Below are positions 51,747 to 59,590 of a stretch of DNA of 64,000 nt, piece by piece (position 1 is the first letter of the stretch; every line of letters starts with the position of its first letter). The position numbers and the translations under genes are program-made. The stretch is from contig NZ_MOBK01000008.1 of NCBI RefSeq assembly GCF_003732265.1, positions 62,001 through 126,000 on the forward strand, written 5' to 3'. Source of the DNA: Pseudomonas brassicacearum (GTDB lineage: Bacteria > Pseudomonadota > Gammaproteobacteria > Pseudomonadales > Pseudomonadaceae). The notes beneath the pieces are model-generated. The model was not told the origin of the DNA and did not search any database. It saw nothing but the letters and a program-made list of their open reading frames with translations.

Positions 51747-54164
51747 ATGAGCGACCAGCAAGAATTCCCCGAAGACCCGAGCGAGTACGACGAAGCAGAG
51801 CAAATCGAACACCACGCCACCGGCAAAGGCCTCGCCCTGCCCGGCCAGAACCTACCGGACAAGGTCTACATCATCCCCATCCACAACCGCCCGTTCTTCC
51901 CGGCCCAAGTCCTGCCGGTCATCGTCAACGAAGAACCGTGGGCCGAAACCCTCGACCTGGTCAGCAAAGCCGATCACCACTCCCTGGCCCTGTTCTACAT
52001 GGACACGCCCCAGGAAGACCCGCGCCATTTCAACACCGGCGCACTCCCCGAGTACGGCACGCTGGTCAAGGTTCACCACGCCAGCCGTGAAAACGGCAAA
52101 CTGCAATTCGTCGCCCAGGGCCTGACCCGGGTGCGCATCAAGACCTGGCTCAAGCACCATCGCCCACCGTACCTGGTGGAAGTCGAATACCCGCACCAGC
52201 CCACCGAGCCGACCGACGAGGTCAAGGCCTACGGCATGGCGCTGATCAATGCGATCAAGGAACTGCTGCCGCTCAACCCGCTGTACAGCGAAGAGCTGAA
52301 AAACTACCTCAACCGCTTCAGCCCCAACGACCCGTCGCCGCTGACCGACTTCGCCGCCGCCCTGACCTCCGCCACCGGTGGCGAGTTGCAAGAAGTGCTC
52401 GACTGCGTGCCCATGCTCAAGCGCATGGAAAAAGTCCTGCCGATGCTGCGCAAGGAAGTCGAGGTTGCGCGCCTGCAAAAAGAGATTTCTGCCGAAGTTA
52501 ACCGCAAGATCGGCGAGCATCAGCGCGAGTTCTTCCTCAAGGAACAACTCAAGGTCATTCAGCAAGAGCTGGGCCTGACCAAGGATGATCGCAGCGCCGA
52601 CATCGAGCAGTTCGAGCAACGCCTGACCGGCAAAGTGCTCTCGCCGCAAGCGCAGAAACGCATCGAAGAGGAAATGAACAAGCTGTCGATCCTCGAGACC
52701 GGCTCCCCGGAGTACGCGGTCACCCGCAACTATCTCGACTGGGCGACCTCGGTGCCGTGGGGCGTGTACGGCGAAGACAAACTCGACCTCAAGCACGCGC
52801 GCAAGGTGCTCGACAAGCACCACGCCGGCCTTGACGACATCAAGGACCGCATCCTCGAATTCCTCGCGGTCGGTGCCTACAAAGGCGAGATCAGCGGCTC
52901 CATCGTGTTGCTGGTCGGCCCGCCGGGCGTAGGTAAAACCAGCGTCGGCAAGTCCATCGCCGAATCCCTCGGCCGGCCGTTCTACCGCTTCAGCCTCGGC
53001 GGCATGCGCGATGAAGCCGAGATCAAGGGCCACCGCCGCACTTACATCGGCGCGCAACCGGGCAAACTCGTGCAGGCGTTGAAAGACGTCGAAGTGATGA
53101 ACCCGGTGATCATGCTCGACGAGATCGACAAGATGGGCCAAAGCTACCAGGGCGACCCGGCCTCGGCGCTGCTGGAAACCCTCGATCCGGAACAGAACGT
53201 CGAATTCCTCGACCATTACCTGGACCTGCGCCTGGACCTGTCGAAAGTGCTGTTCGTATGCACCGCCAACACCCTGGACTCGATCCCCGGCCCGTTGCTT
53301 GACCGGATGGAAGTGATTCGCCTGTCGGGTTACATCACCGAAGAAAAAATCGCCATCGCCAAGCGTCACCTGTGGCCCAAGCAGCTGGAAAAGGCCGGCG
53401 TGTCCAAAGGCAGCCTGAGCATCAGCGACAGCGCCCTCAAAGCGTTGATCGACGGGTACGCCCGCGAAGCCGGCGTGCGTCAGTTGGAAAAACAACTGGG
53501 CAAACTGGTGCGCAAAGCCGTGGTGAAATTGATCGACGAACCGAAAGCGGTGATCAAAATTGCTCCGAAAGACCTTGAAGCCTCACTCGGTCATCCGGTC
53601 TTCCGCAACGAGCAAGTGCTGTCCGGCACCGGCGTTATCACCGGTCTGGCCTGGACCAGCATGGGCGGCGCGACCTTGCCGATTGAAGCGACGCGGATCC
53701 ACACGCTGAACCGTGGTTTCAAACTCACCGGGCAACTGGGTGATGTGATGAAAGAGTCGGCGGAAATCGCCTACAGCTACGTCAGCTCAAATCTGAAGTC
53801 GTTTGGCGGTGATCCGAAGTTCTTCGACGAAGCCTTCGTCCACCTCCACGTCCCGGAAGGCGCCACCCCGAAAGACGGCCCGAGCGCCGGCGTGACCATG
53901 GCCAGCGCCCTGCTCTCGCTCGCACGCAACCAGCCGCCGAAAAAAGGTGTGGCCATGACGGGTGAACTGACGTTGACCGGGCATGTACTGCCGATTGGCG
54001 GGGTCCGCGAGAAGGTGATTGCGGCGCGGCGGCAGAAGATCTTTGAATTGATCTTGCCGGAACCTAACCGTGGCAGCTTTGAGGAACTGCCGGATTACCT
54101 GAAGGAAGGGATTACCGTGCATTTCGCCAAGCGTTTTGCGGATGTGGCGAAGATTTTGTTCTGA
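51747..54164 (+). CDS. lon: ATP-dependent protease Lon (LonA type)
   Basis: A cytoplasmic AAA+ protease that degrades misfolded and regulatory proteins. 805 residues. An N-terminal substrate-binding LON domain (about 38-230, starting VYIIPIHNRPFFPAQVLPV) is followed by a coiled coil, the AAA+ module (Walker A GPPGVGKT at 391-398) and the protease domain. The catalytic dyad is S713 in PKDGPSAGVTMA and K756 in GGVREKVIAARR, 43 residues apart as in E. coli Lon. The ATG at 51747 has AGG seven nt upstream. Pseudomonads commonly carry a second lon next to the gcd locus; this is probably that copy rather than the clpX-linked one. Confidence 0.96.
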   Translation: MSDQQEFPEDPSEYDEAEQIEHHATGKGLALPGQNLPDKVYIIPIHNRPFFPAQVLPVIVNEEPWAETLDLVSKADHHSLALFYMDTPQEDPRHFNTGALPEYGTLVKVHHASRENGKLQFVAQGLTRVRIKTWLKHHRPPYLVEVEYPHQPTEPTDEVKAYGMALINAIKELLPLNPLYSEELKNYLNRFSPNDPSPLTDFAAALTSATGGELQEVLDCVPMLKRMEKVLPMLRKEVEVARLQKEISAEVNRKIGEHQREFFLKEQLKVIQQELGLTKDDRSADIEQFEQRLTGKVLSPQAQKRIEEEMNKLSILETGSPEYAVTRNYLDWATSVPWGVYGEDKLDLKHARKVLDKHHAGLDDIKDRILEFLAVGAYKGEISGSIVLLVGPPGVGKTSVGKSIAESLGRPFYRFSLGGMRDEAEIKGHRRTYIGAQPGKLVQALKDVEVMNPVIMLDEIDKMGQSYQGDPASALLETLDPEQNVEFLDHYLDLRLDLSKVLFVCTANTLDSIPGPLLDRMEVIRLSGYITEEKIAIAKRHLWPKQLEKAGVSKGSLSISDSALKALIDGYAREAGVRQLEKQLGKLVRKAVVKLIDEPKAVIKIAPKDLEASLGHPVFRNEQVLSGTGVITGLAWTSMGGATLPIEATRIHTLNRGFKLTGQLGDVMKESAEIAYSYVSSNLKSFGGDPKFFDEAFVHLHVPEGATPKDGPSAGVTMASALLSLARNQPPKKGVAMTGELTLTGHVLPIGGVREKVIAARRQKIFELILPEPNRGSFEELPDYLKEGITVHFAKRFADVAKILF

Positions 54165-54190
54165 CAGCCCTGTAACGCCGGTACTACCGC

Positions 54191-54284
54191 CATCGCGAGC
54201 AGGCTCGCTCCCACAGGGATCGAGTGTGGTCACACATTTGTGATCACCTCAAAACCTGTGGGAGCGAGCCTGCTCGCGATAGCG
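54191..54284. repeat. REPIN (inverted REP pair), GTGGGAGCGAGCCTGC subtype
   Basis: Arms at 54191-54217 and 54255-54284 are inverted copies with GCAGG/CCTGC hairpin tips, like the one at 21196. It directly follows lon. Confidence 0.85.
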
Positions 54285-54378
54285 TCGGCACTGACAACGA
54301 CGGCCCCGCCGCTGTCACACTTTGTCTCATCTTCAGTTATGCTCGCCGTTCGTCGTGAACGCCGGAGCCGCTGACCTT

Positions 54379-54771
54379 ATGTCCCCCACTCGCTTGTTTG
54401 TCCCCCTCGCCCTTTCCTTGCTGGCCGCCTGCGCCACGCAGCCGAAACAGAACGTGACCGTGGAAAAACAAAGCCAATGTCCGGTGAAACTCAACAGCGG
54501 GCAAAACCTGATCCTGACCCTGCCAAGCAACCCAAGCACGGGTTACCGCTGGGCGATCCAGGATTCGGCAGGTGGTGTCCTGCATGCGCTCAGCCCTGAG
54601 GTGTACAGCAATCCGGAAGATGCCGGCATCGTCGGCAGCGCCGGTATTTCGACCTGGCGCTTTCAGGCCTTTACCGCCGGTACCGGGCGCTTGCGCTTGA
54701 CCTCGCAACAACCCTGGGCCCCGGAAGTGTTGCCGGTGGAAACTTTCGACTGCGCAATCTCGGTTAACTGA
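54379..54771 (+). CDS. I42 (chagasin-like) peptidase inhibitor lipoprotein
   Basis: 130 residues. The N terminus is a lipoprotein signal with a lipobox (LLAAC, Cys about residue 18), so the protein is expected on the periplasmic face of a membrane. The chagasin signature NPSTGYRW is in the first third, and a later STWRFQAFTAGTGRLRL is typical. Such proteins block papain-type cysteine proteases by a loop insertion. The target is unknown, and it may protect the cell from a secreted or host protease. The ATG at 54379 is chosen because it begins the signal peptide. The next gene starts 2 nt after its stop. Confidence 0.88.
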   Translation: MSPTRLFVPLALSLLAACATQPKQNVTVEKQSQCPVKLNSGQNLILTLPSNPSTGYRWAIQDSAGGVLHALSPEVYSNPEDAGIVGSAGISTWRFQAFTAGTGRLRLTSQQPWAPEVLPVETFDCAISVN

Positions 54772-54773
54772 TC

Positions 54774-55409
54774 GTGGGCTGGCTGATTCTGGCGCTGATG
54801 GGTGCCGTGACCTTCCTGTATGGCGTGAGCGTGCACGCGACGTTGCTTTGTCTGTTGGTCAAACCATTGCCCGTACTGGCCCTGCTCGGCTGGTTGCACG
54901 ACGCGCCGCCCAGCGACTATCGGCGCTGGATCAGCCTTGGCCTGATTTTCTCGCTGCTCGGCGACGTGCTGCTGGCGTGGCCGGGGGATCTGTTTGTGTT
55001 TGGTCTCGGGGCGTTTCTGGTCGCGCATCTGGCTTATCTCAAAGCCTATTTGAGCGATTGCCGGCGGTTGGCGGCGTTGCCCTTGGTGATTGCCCTGGGC
55101 GTCGGCGCGGTGTTGTTGGGGATTCTGATTTCCCACGGCCTCGGCCCGTTGCTGATCCCGGTGATCGTTTATGGCATGGCCATCAGCGCAATGCTCTGGC
55201 GGGCACTGGCTCGCTTGGGCACGGATGTGCCGAAACGCTCGGCGGTGCTGGCGGCGGCAGGTGCGCTGGCGTTTGTGTTCTCCGACAGCGTGATTGGCAT
55301 CAGCCGCTTTGTCGCGCCGTTTGATGCAGCGCCTTATGTGATCATCCTTAGTTACTGGCTGGGGCAATGGGGAATTACGGCGTCGGCGTTCACCCAGAAA
55401 CCGCGCTGA
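54774..55409 (+). CDS. Lysoplasmalogenase (YhhN/TMEM86 family)
   Basis: 211 residues with about eight hydrophobic helices. KPLPVLALLGWL, then LIFSLLGDVLLAWPGDLFVF with GLGAFLVAHLAYLKAY, are the YhhN family core, including the conserved Asp residues in GDVLL and in SDSVIG. Members hydrolyse the vinyl-ether bond of lysoplasmalogens; a related lipid role in this bacterium is inferred. The start is GTG (54774), 2 nt after the inhibitor gene, without a strong Shine-Dalgarno, so translational coupling is likely. Confidence 0.88.
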   Translation: MGWLILALMGAVTFLYGVSVHATLLCLLVKPLPVLALLGWLHDAPPSDYRRWISLGLIFSLLGDVLLAWPGDLFVFGLGAFLVAHLAYLKAYLSDCRRLAALPLVIALGVGAVLLGILISHGLGPLLIPVIVYGMAISAMLWRALARLGTDVPKRSAVLAAAGALAFVFSDSVIGISRFVAPFDAAPYVIILSYWLGQWGITASAFTQKPR

Positions 55410-55411
55410 AT

Positions 55412-55543
55412 CTGTGGTGAGGGGGCTTGCTCCCGCTCGGCTGCGCAGCAGTCGTGAAGTCGGTGAGTGCGGTGAGTGCGGTGAGCCTGAAGGAATACAC
55501 GGGAGCGCTTCGCACTCCAGCGGGAGCAAGCTCCCTCGCCACA
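55412..55543. repeat. REPIN (inverted REP pair), GTGGTGAGGGGGCTTGC type
   Basis: Left arm from 55412 (CTGTGGTGAGGGGGCTTGC, GGCTGCGCAGCAGTCGT) and right arm to 55543 (GCGGGAGCAAGCTCCCTCGCCACA). The spacer holds a short tandem repeat of GGTGAGTGC units. It lies upstream of cmoA. Confidence 0.85.
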
Positions 55544-55659
55544 ACAGCCCTTTCATCTTTCAAACTGCATGAACCCAGCGGTTTATCAGACAACCCGCGC
55601 ATCCCCCCGTCAATTTGGCTAAAATGCCGGCCTTTTCCACCCATGCCGCTGGAACCGCC

Positions 55660-56403
55660 GTGAGCAAAGAATCCGATCGCCTTTTCGCCCAGCCTTTGGC
55701 CCAGGTGCCTGACTTCGCCTTTAACGAGGACGTGGTGCGGGTGTTCCCGGACATGATCAAGCGCTCGGTGCCGGGTTATCCGACCATCGTGGAAAACCTC
55801 GGCGTGCTCGCCGCGCAATTCGCCCAGCCCAACAGTGTGCTCTACGACCTTGGTTCGTCCCTGGGCGCTGTGACGCAGGCGCTGCGCCGGCACGTGCGCA
55901 CCGACGGTTGCCGCGTCATCGCGGTGGATAACTCTGCGGCGATGGTCGAGCGCTGCCGCGAATACCTCAACGGTCAGGACTCGATGTTCCAGGAGTTGCT
56001 GCCGGTGGAAGTGATCGAGGGCGATATCCTCGCCCTTGAGTTTCAGCCGGCCTCGGTGGTGGCGCTGAACTTCACCCTGCAATTCATCGCCCCGGAGCAG
56101 CGCACTGCATTGCTGTCGCGCATCCGCCAGTCGTTGTTGCCGGGCGGCGCGCTGATCCTGTCGGAGAAGCTGCGTTTCAATGACCCTGGAGAACACGCGT
56201 TGCTCACCGACCTGCACGTCGCCTTCAAACGCGCCAACGGCTACAGCGAACTGGAAATCGCCCAGAAGCGCAGCGCCATCGAAAACGTCATGAAGCCCGA
56301 CAGCCTCGAAGAACACCGCGACCGCCTGCTGGCCGCCGGGTTCTCGAAAGTCGTGCCGTGGTTCCAGTGTCTAAACTTTGCCTCGTTGATTGCCTTGCCA
56401 TGA
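55660..56403 (+). CDS. cmoA: Carboxy-S-adenosyl-L-methionine synthase CmoA
   Basis: Makes carboxy-SAM from SAM and prephenate; CmoB uses it to carboxymethylate uridine-34 of tRNA. From the GTG at 55660 it has 247 residues, exactly the usual length. The Rossmann core shows YDLGSSLGAVTQAL, IAVDNSAAMVERC, and LNFTLQFI; the RSVPGY near residue 37 is conserved. An ATG 15 codons earlier would add non-conserved residues. The stop overlaps the cmoB start (ATGA). Confidence 0.96.
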   Translation: MSKESDRLFAQPLAQVPDFAFNEDVVRVFPDMIKRSVPGYPTIVENLGVLAAQFAQPNSVLYDLGSSLGAVTQALRRHVRTDGCRVIAVDNSAAMVERCREYLNGQDSMFQELLPVEVIEGDILALEFQPASVVALNFTLQFIAPEQRTALLSRIRQSLLPGGALILSEKLRFNDPGEHALLTDLHVAFKRANGYSELEIAQKRSAIENVMKPDSLEEHRDRLLAAGFSKVVPWFQCLNFASLIALP

Positions 56404-57356
56404 TTGATCTGTCCCCCCTCGCCCGCCGTCTGGCCGGTACACCACTGGCCGCTTGGGCCAACACCCTGCAAGCGCAACTCGACAAAAAAATGGAGAAGGG
56501 TCACGGCGACCTTGAGCGCTGGCAAAGTGCGCTGGATGCATTGCCGAAGATCCAGCCGAGCGACGTCGACTTGCTCAATGGCCTGATACTGGACACCGAG
56601 TGCGACGACGAAACCCGTGCGCAGATGCGTACCGCGCTGATGGGGTTGTCGCCATGGCGCAAAGGTCCGTTTGATTTGTTTGGCGTACACGTCGACACCG
56701 AATGGCGTTCGGACTGGAAGTGGTCGCGCGTTGCACCGCACCTGGATCTGAAGGGCAAACGCATCCTCGATGTCGGCTGCGGCAACGGCTACTACATGTG
56801 GCGCATGCTCGGCGCCGGTGCCGATAGCGTGATCGGCGTTGACCCGAACTGGCTGTTCTTCTGCCAGTTTCAGGCGGTGCAGCGTTACCTGTCCGAACCG
56901 AATGCCTGGCACCTGCCATTCCCGTTCGAAGACCTGCCGCCGGAGCTGGAAGGCTTCGACACGGTTTTTTCCATGGGCGTGTTCTACCATCGTCGTTCGC
57001 CGATCGAGCATTTGCTGGCGCTGAAGGATTGCCTGGTCAAGGGCGGTGAACTGGTGCTGGAGACGCTGGTGATTGAAGGCGATCAGCAGCAAGTGCTGGT
57101 GCCGGAAGACCGCTACGCACAGATGCGCAACGTATGGTTCCTGCCGTCGGTGCCGGCGTTGGAGCTGTGGTTACGGCGTGCCGGGTTCACCGATGTGCGG
57201 TGCGTGGACGTGAGCGTAACCACGGTCGAGGAACAGCGCGGTACGGAGTGGATGAAGTATCAATCGCTGAGCGACTTCCTCGATCCGGACGATCACAGCA
57301 AGACGATTGAAGGGCTGCCGGCGCCGATGCGTGCGGTGATCGTCGCCCGAAAGTAA
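56400..57356 (+). CDS. cmoB: tRNA U34 carboxymethyltransferase CmoB
   Basis: Transfers the carboxymethyl group from carboxy-SAM to 5-hydroxyuridine at position 34, giving cmo5U, which widens codon reading. 318 residues. The SAM-type fold has ILDVGCGNGYYMWRMLGAGA, VIGVDPNWLFFCQF, and SMGVFYHRRSP; the N-terminal region has WRKGPFDLFGVHVDTEWRSD. The ATG overlaps the cmoA stop by 4 nt. Confidence 0.97.
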   Translation: MIDLSPLARRLAGTPLAAWANTLQAQLDKKMEKGHGDLERWQSALDALPKIQPSDVDLLNGLILDTECDDETRAQMRTALMGLSPWRKGPFDLFGVHVDTEWRSDWKWSRVAPHLDLKGKRILDVGCGNGYYMWRMLGAGADSVIGVDPNWLFFCQFQAVQRYLSEPNAWHLPFPFEDLPPELEGFDTVFSMGVFYHRRSPIEHLLALKDCLVKGGELVLETLVIEGDQQQVLVPEDRYAQMRNVWFLPSVPALELWLRRAGFTDVRCVDVSVTTVEEQRGTEWMKYQSLSDFLDPDDHSKTIEGLPAPMRAVIVARK

Positions 57357-57387
57357 GTCGAAGCTTTCAGCAACAACGAAGATCAAA

Positions 57388-57477
57388 TGTGGGAGCGGGC
57401 TTGCTCGCGAAAGCGGTGGTTCAGTCAACATTTTAGTTGAATGATATTCCGCATTCGCGAGCAAGCCCGCTCCCACA
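57388..57477. repeat. REPIN (inverted REP pair), GTGGGAGCGGGCTTGC type
   Basis: Arms at 57388-57415 and about 57453-57477, very like the REPIN at 50358 including outer flanks. It lies between convergent cmoB and tadA and may serve as a terminator. Confidence 0.85.
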
Positions 57478-57489
57478 TTGGTTCGGTGT

Positions 57490-57987
57490 TCAGTCTGTAG
57501 GTTTTGCGCGTCTAGCCTTGAAGAACTCGCTAAGCACCGCCCCGCACTCCTGCGCCAACACCCCGCCTTCAAACAACACCCGGTGATTCAAAAACCCTTG
57601 GGTGAAGAACTGCCCCTGACTCTGCACAATCCCCGCCTTGGGCTCCAGCGCGCCATACACCACACGCGCAATCCGCGAATGCACGATCAGGCCGGCGCAC
57701 ATGCTGCACGGCTCCAGCGTCACGTACAGCGTGCTGCCCGGCAGGCGATAGTTGCTCACGGCCAGGGATGCGGCGCGGATCGCGACCATCTCGGCATGGG
57801 CGCTCGGGTCGTTGCCGCTGATCGGGCAATTGAAGCCGCGACCGATGATTTCGCCGTCCTGCACCAGCACCGCGCCCACGGGCACTTCGCCCAGCGCGGC
57901 ACCTTGAGCCGCCAGGGCCAGGGCTTCGCGCATGAAGTCGCGATCACGGCTGCGGTCGATGATGGCAGCGGGACGAATCTGACGCAT
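57490..57987 (-). CDS. tadA: tRNA adenosine-34 deaminase TadA
   Basis: A zinc enzyme that converts A34 to inosine in tRNA-Arg. 165 residues, typical. The catalytic site is HAEM (His ligand and catalytic Glu) and PCSMCAG (two Cys ligands). The N-terminal FMREALALAAQGAALGEVPV and the GAL(E)PKAG segment are family marks. The ATG at 57987 overlaps the multicopper oxidase stop as TGATG, so the two are coupled; a GTG one codon earlier is an alternative. Confidence 0.96.
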   Translation of the reverse strand: MRQIRPAAIIDRSRDRDFMREALALAAQGAALGEVPVGAVLVQDGEIIGRGFNCPISGNDPSAHAEMVAIRAASLAVSNYRLPGSTLYVTLEPCSMCAGLIVHSRIARVVYGALEPKAGIVQSQGQFFTQGFLNHRVLFEGGVLAQECGAVLSEFFKARRAKPTD

Positions 57988-59363
57988 CACGCCACCTCGA
58001 TGGCGGCCATCAGGCCGGTTTCCATGTGATCGATCACATGGCAGTGGAACATCCAGATGCCCGGGTTATCCGCCACCAACGCCACTTGCGCACGCTCGTT
58101 CTTGCCCAACAGATACGTGTCGGTGAAATACGGAATGACCTTGTGCCGGTTCGAGGCGATGACCTTGAAACTCATGCCGTGCAAGTGAATCGGGTGCTGA
58201 TACTGAGTCATGTTCTTCAATTCGAAAATGTAGCTCTTGCCCTTCTCAAGCTTGGCAATCGGGCGATCGGCGCAGGTCTTGTCCGTGATGTCCCAGGCCT
58301 TGCCGTTGATTTGCCACAGGCTCGGTGGTTTGCCGTTGTCGACGTTCACCGACACCGAACCCACCCATTCGAAATTGAAGTTGAGTTTCTCGGCATTGGC
58401 CAGGTCCGGCTCGGCGATCGGGTTGGCCGGCAGCGCCGGCGGCCATGGTGTCGGTGCGTCGGTATTCGCCACTGAACGCAAGGTTCCCAGGCGAACCGGG
58501 CCGTTGCGCAGGGACAATTCCTCACCGGCCGGCGGCGCCTTGATCGCCAGGCAAATACGCATGCCGGGGCCCAGCCAGTATTCCTTGCCCAGCGGGCGCG
58601 GCTCGATGGGATTGCCGTCCAGTGCGTAGATCTGCGCTTCGACACCGGGGATGTTGAGTCGATAGGTCAGCGTGTTATCGAGGTTGAGCACGCGCACTCG
58701 GGTGATCTGCCCGGCGGGCAACTCGATCACCGCTTGCGAGACGCCATTGATGGTCGACAAGCGTCCCGCCGTACCGCCGCGCGCGGCTTCACGAGGAATG
58801 CTGAACGCGACGAAAGCGCCTTCTTCATCGACGTGCCAGCTCTTGAGGCTCAGGGTTTTCTCGTACTTGAAACCGGTCGGCTCACGCTCTTCGATGATCA
58901 GCGGGCCGACCAGCCCGCGACCGAGCTCTTCGCTGCTGTTCACATGCGGGTGATACCAGTAGCTGCCCGCATCGGGCACGCGGAATTTGTAATCGAAGTA
59001 TTCACCCGGCAGCACCGGCAGTTGCGAAACGTAAGGCACGCCATCCATCTCCAGCGGCAGGCGGATGCCGTGCCAGTGAATGGTGGTCGCGACCGGCAGG
59101 TGGTTGATGAAACGCACTCGCAGCCAGTCGCCCTGGCGAACCCGCAACTCGGTGCCCGGCGCCGACGGGCCGAACGCCCAGGCTTCGGTCTTGTGCCCGG
59201 CCACCAGTTCGACGTCCAGCGGTGCTGCGATCAGCTCGTAGTCGTGACCTGCGTCAGCGTCGGCCATCTTGCCCAACCAGTAACGCGACGCGCCCCCCGC
59301 TCCGACACCAACGACAACAAGACCGGCCAGGCCACCGAGGATTTGGCGACGGGTAAACGACAT
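57987..59363 (-). CDS. Multicopper oxidase, Tat-exported
   Basis: 458 residues. The N terminus is a twin-arginine signal (FTRRQILGGLAGLVVVGVG). All four copper-binding motifs are present: HWHG, HPHVN, HPIHLHG, and HCHVIDHMETG, the last supplying the type-1 site with Met as axial ligand. It oxidises a substrate with reduction of oxygen to water in the periplasm; copper(I), iron or phenols are candidates, and the sequence does not decide. It overlaps tadA at its 3' end. Confidence 0.94.
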   Translation of the reverse strand: MSFTRRQILGGLAGLVVVGVGAGGASRYWLGKMADADAGHDYELIAAPLDVELVAGHKTEAWAFGPSAPGTELRVRQGDWLRVRFINHLPVATTIHWHGIRLPLEMDGVPYVSQLPVLPGEYFDYKFRVPDAGSYWYHPHVNSSEELGRGLVGPLIIEEREPTGFKYEKTLSLKSWHVDEEGAFVAFSIPREAARGGTAGRLSTINGVSQAVIELPAGQITRVRVLNLDNTLTYRLNIPGVEAQIYALDGNPIEPRPLGKEYWLGPGMRICLAIKAPPAGEELSLRNGPVRLGTLRSVANTDAPTPWPPALPANPIAEPDLANAEKLNFNFEWVGSVSVNVDNGKPPSLWQINGKAWDITDKTCADRPIAKLEKGKSYIFELKNMTQYQHPIHLHGMSFKVIASNRHKVIPYFTDTYLLGKNERAQVALVADNPGIWMFHCHVIDHMETGLMAAIEVA

Positions 59364-59590
59364 GAACTTGACTACCTCACGTATCAGCGACAGGCACGAG
59401 GGCCTGCAAAAGGCGAATACGATACACCTGCGGTTGAGAAACAGTAAGGGTGGGCCGGTGGATGGTCGCAGCAGATGCGATCGTCGCGTGACCCTACACG
59501 GTCACGAAAGGCATGTGGGCATAACTATGTAGTGCACTTGCCTTGAGCAAACGGGTCATCCTCACGGCCCATTTCTCAAGGAGCGAGAGC

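Noticed and set aside
47665..57477. The regularly recurring 25-bp sequences as a CRISPR array
   Set aside because: They are inverted pairs of REP elements separated by kilobases of genes, without regular spacers or cas genes.
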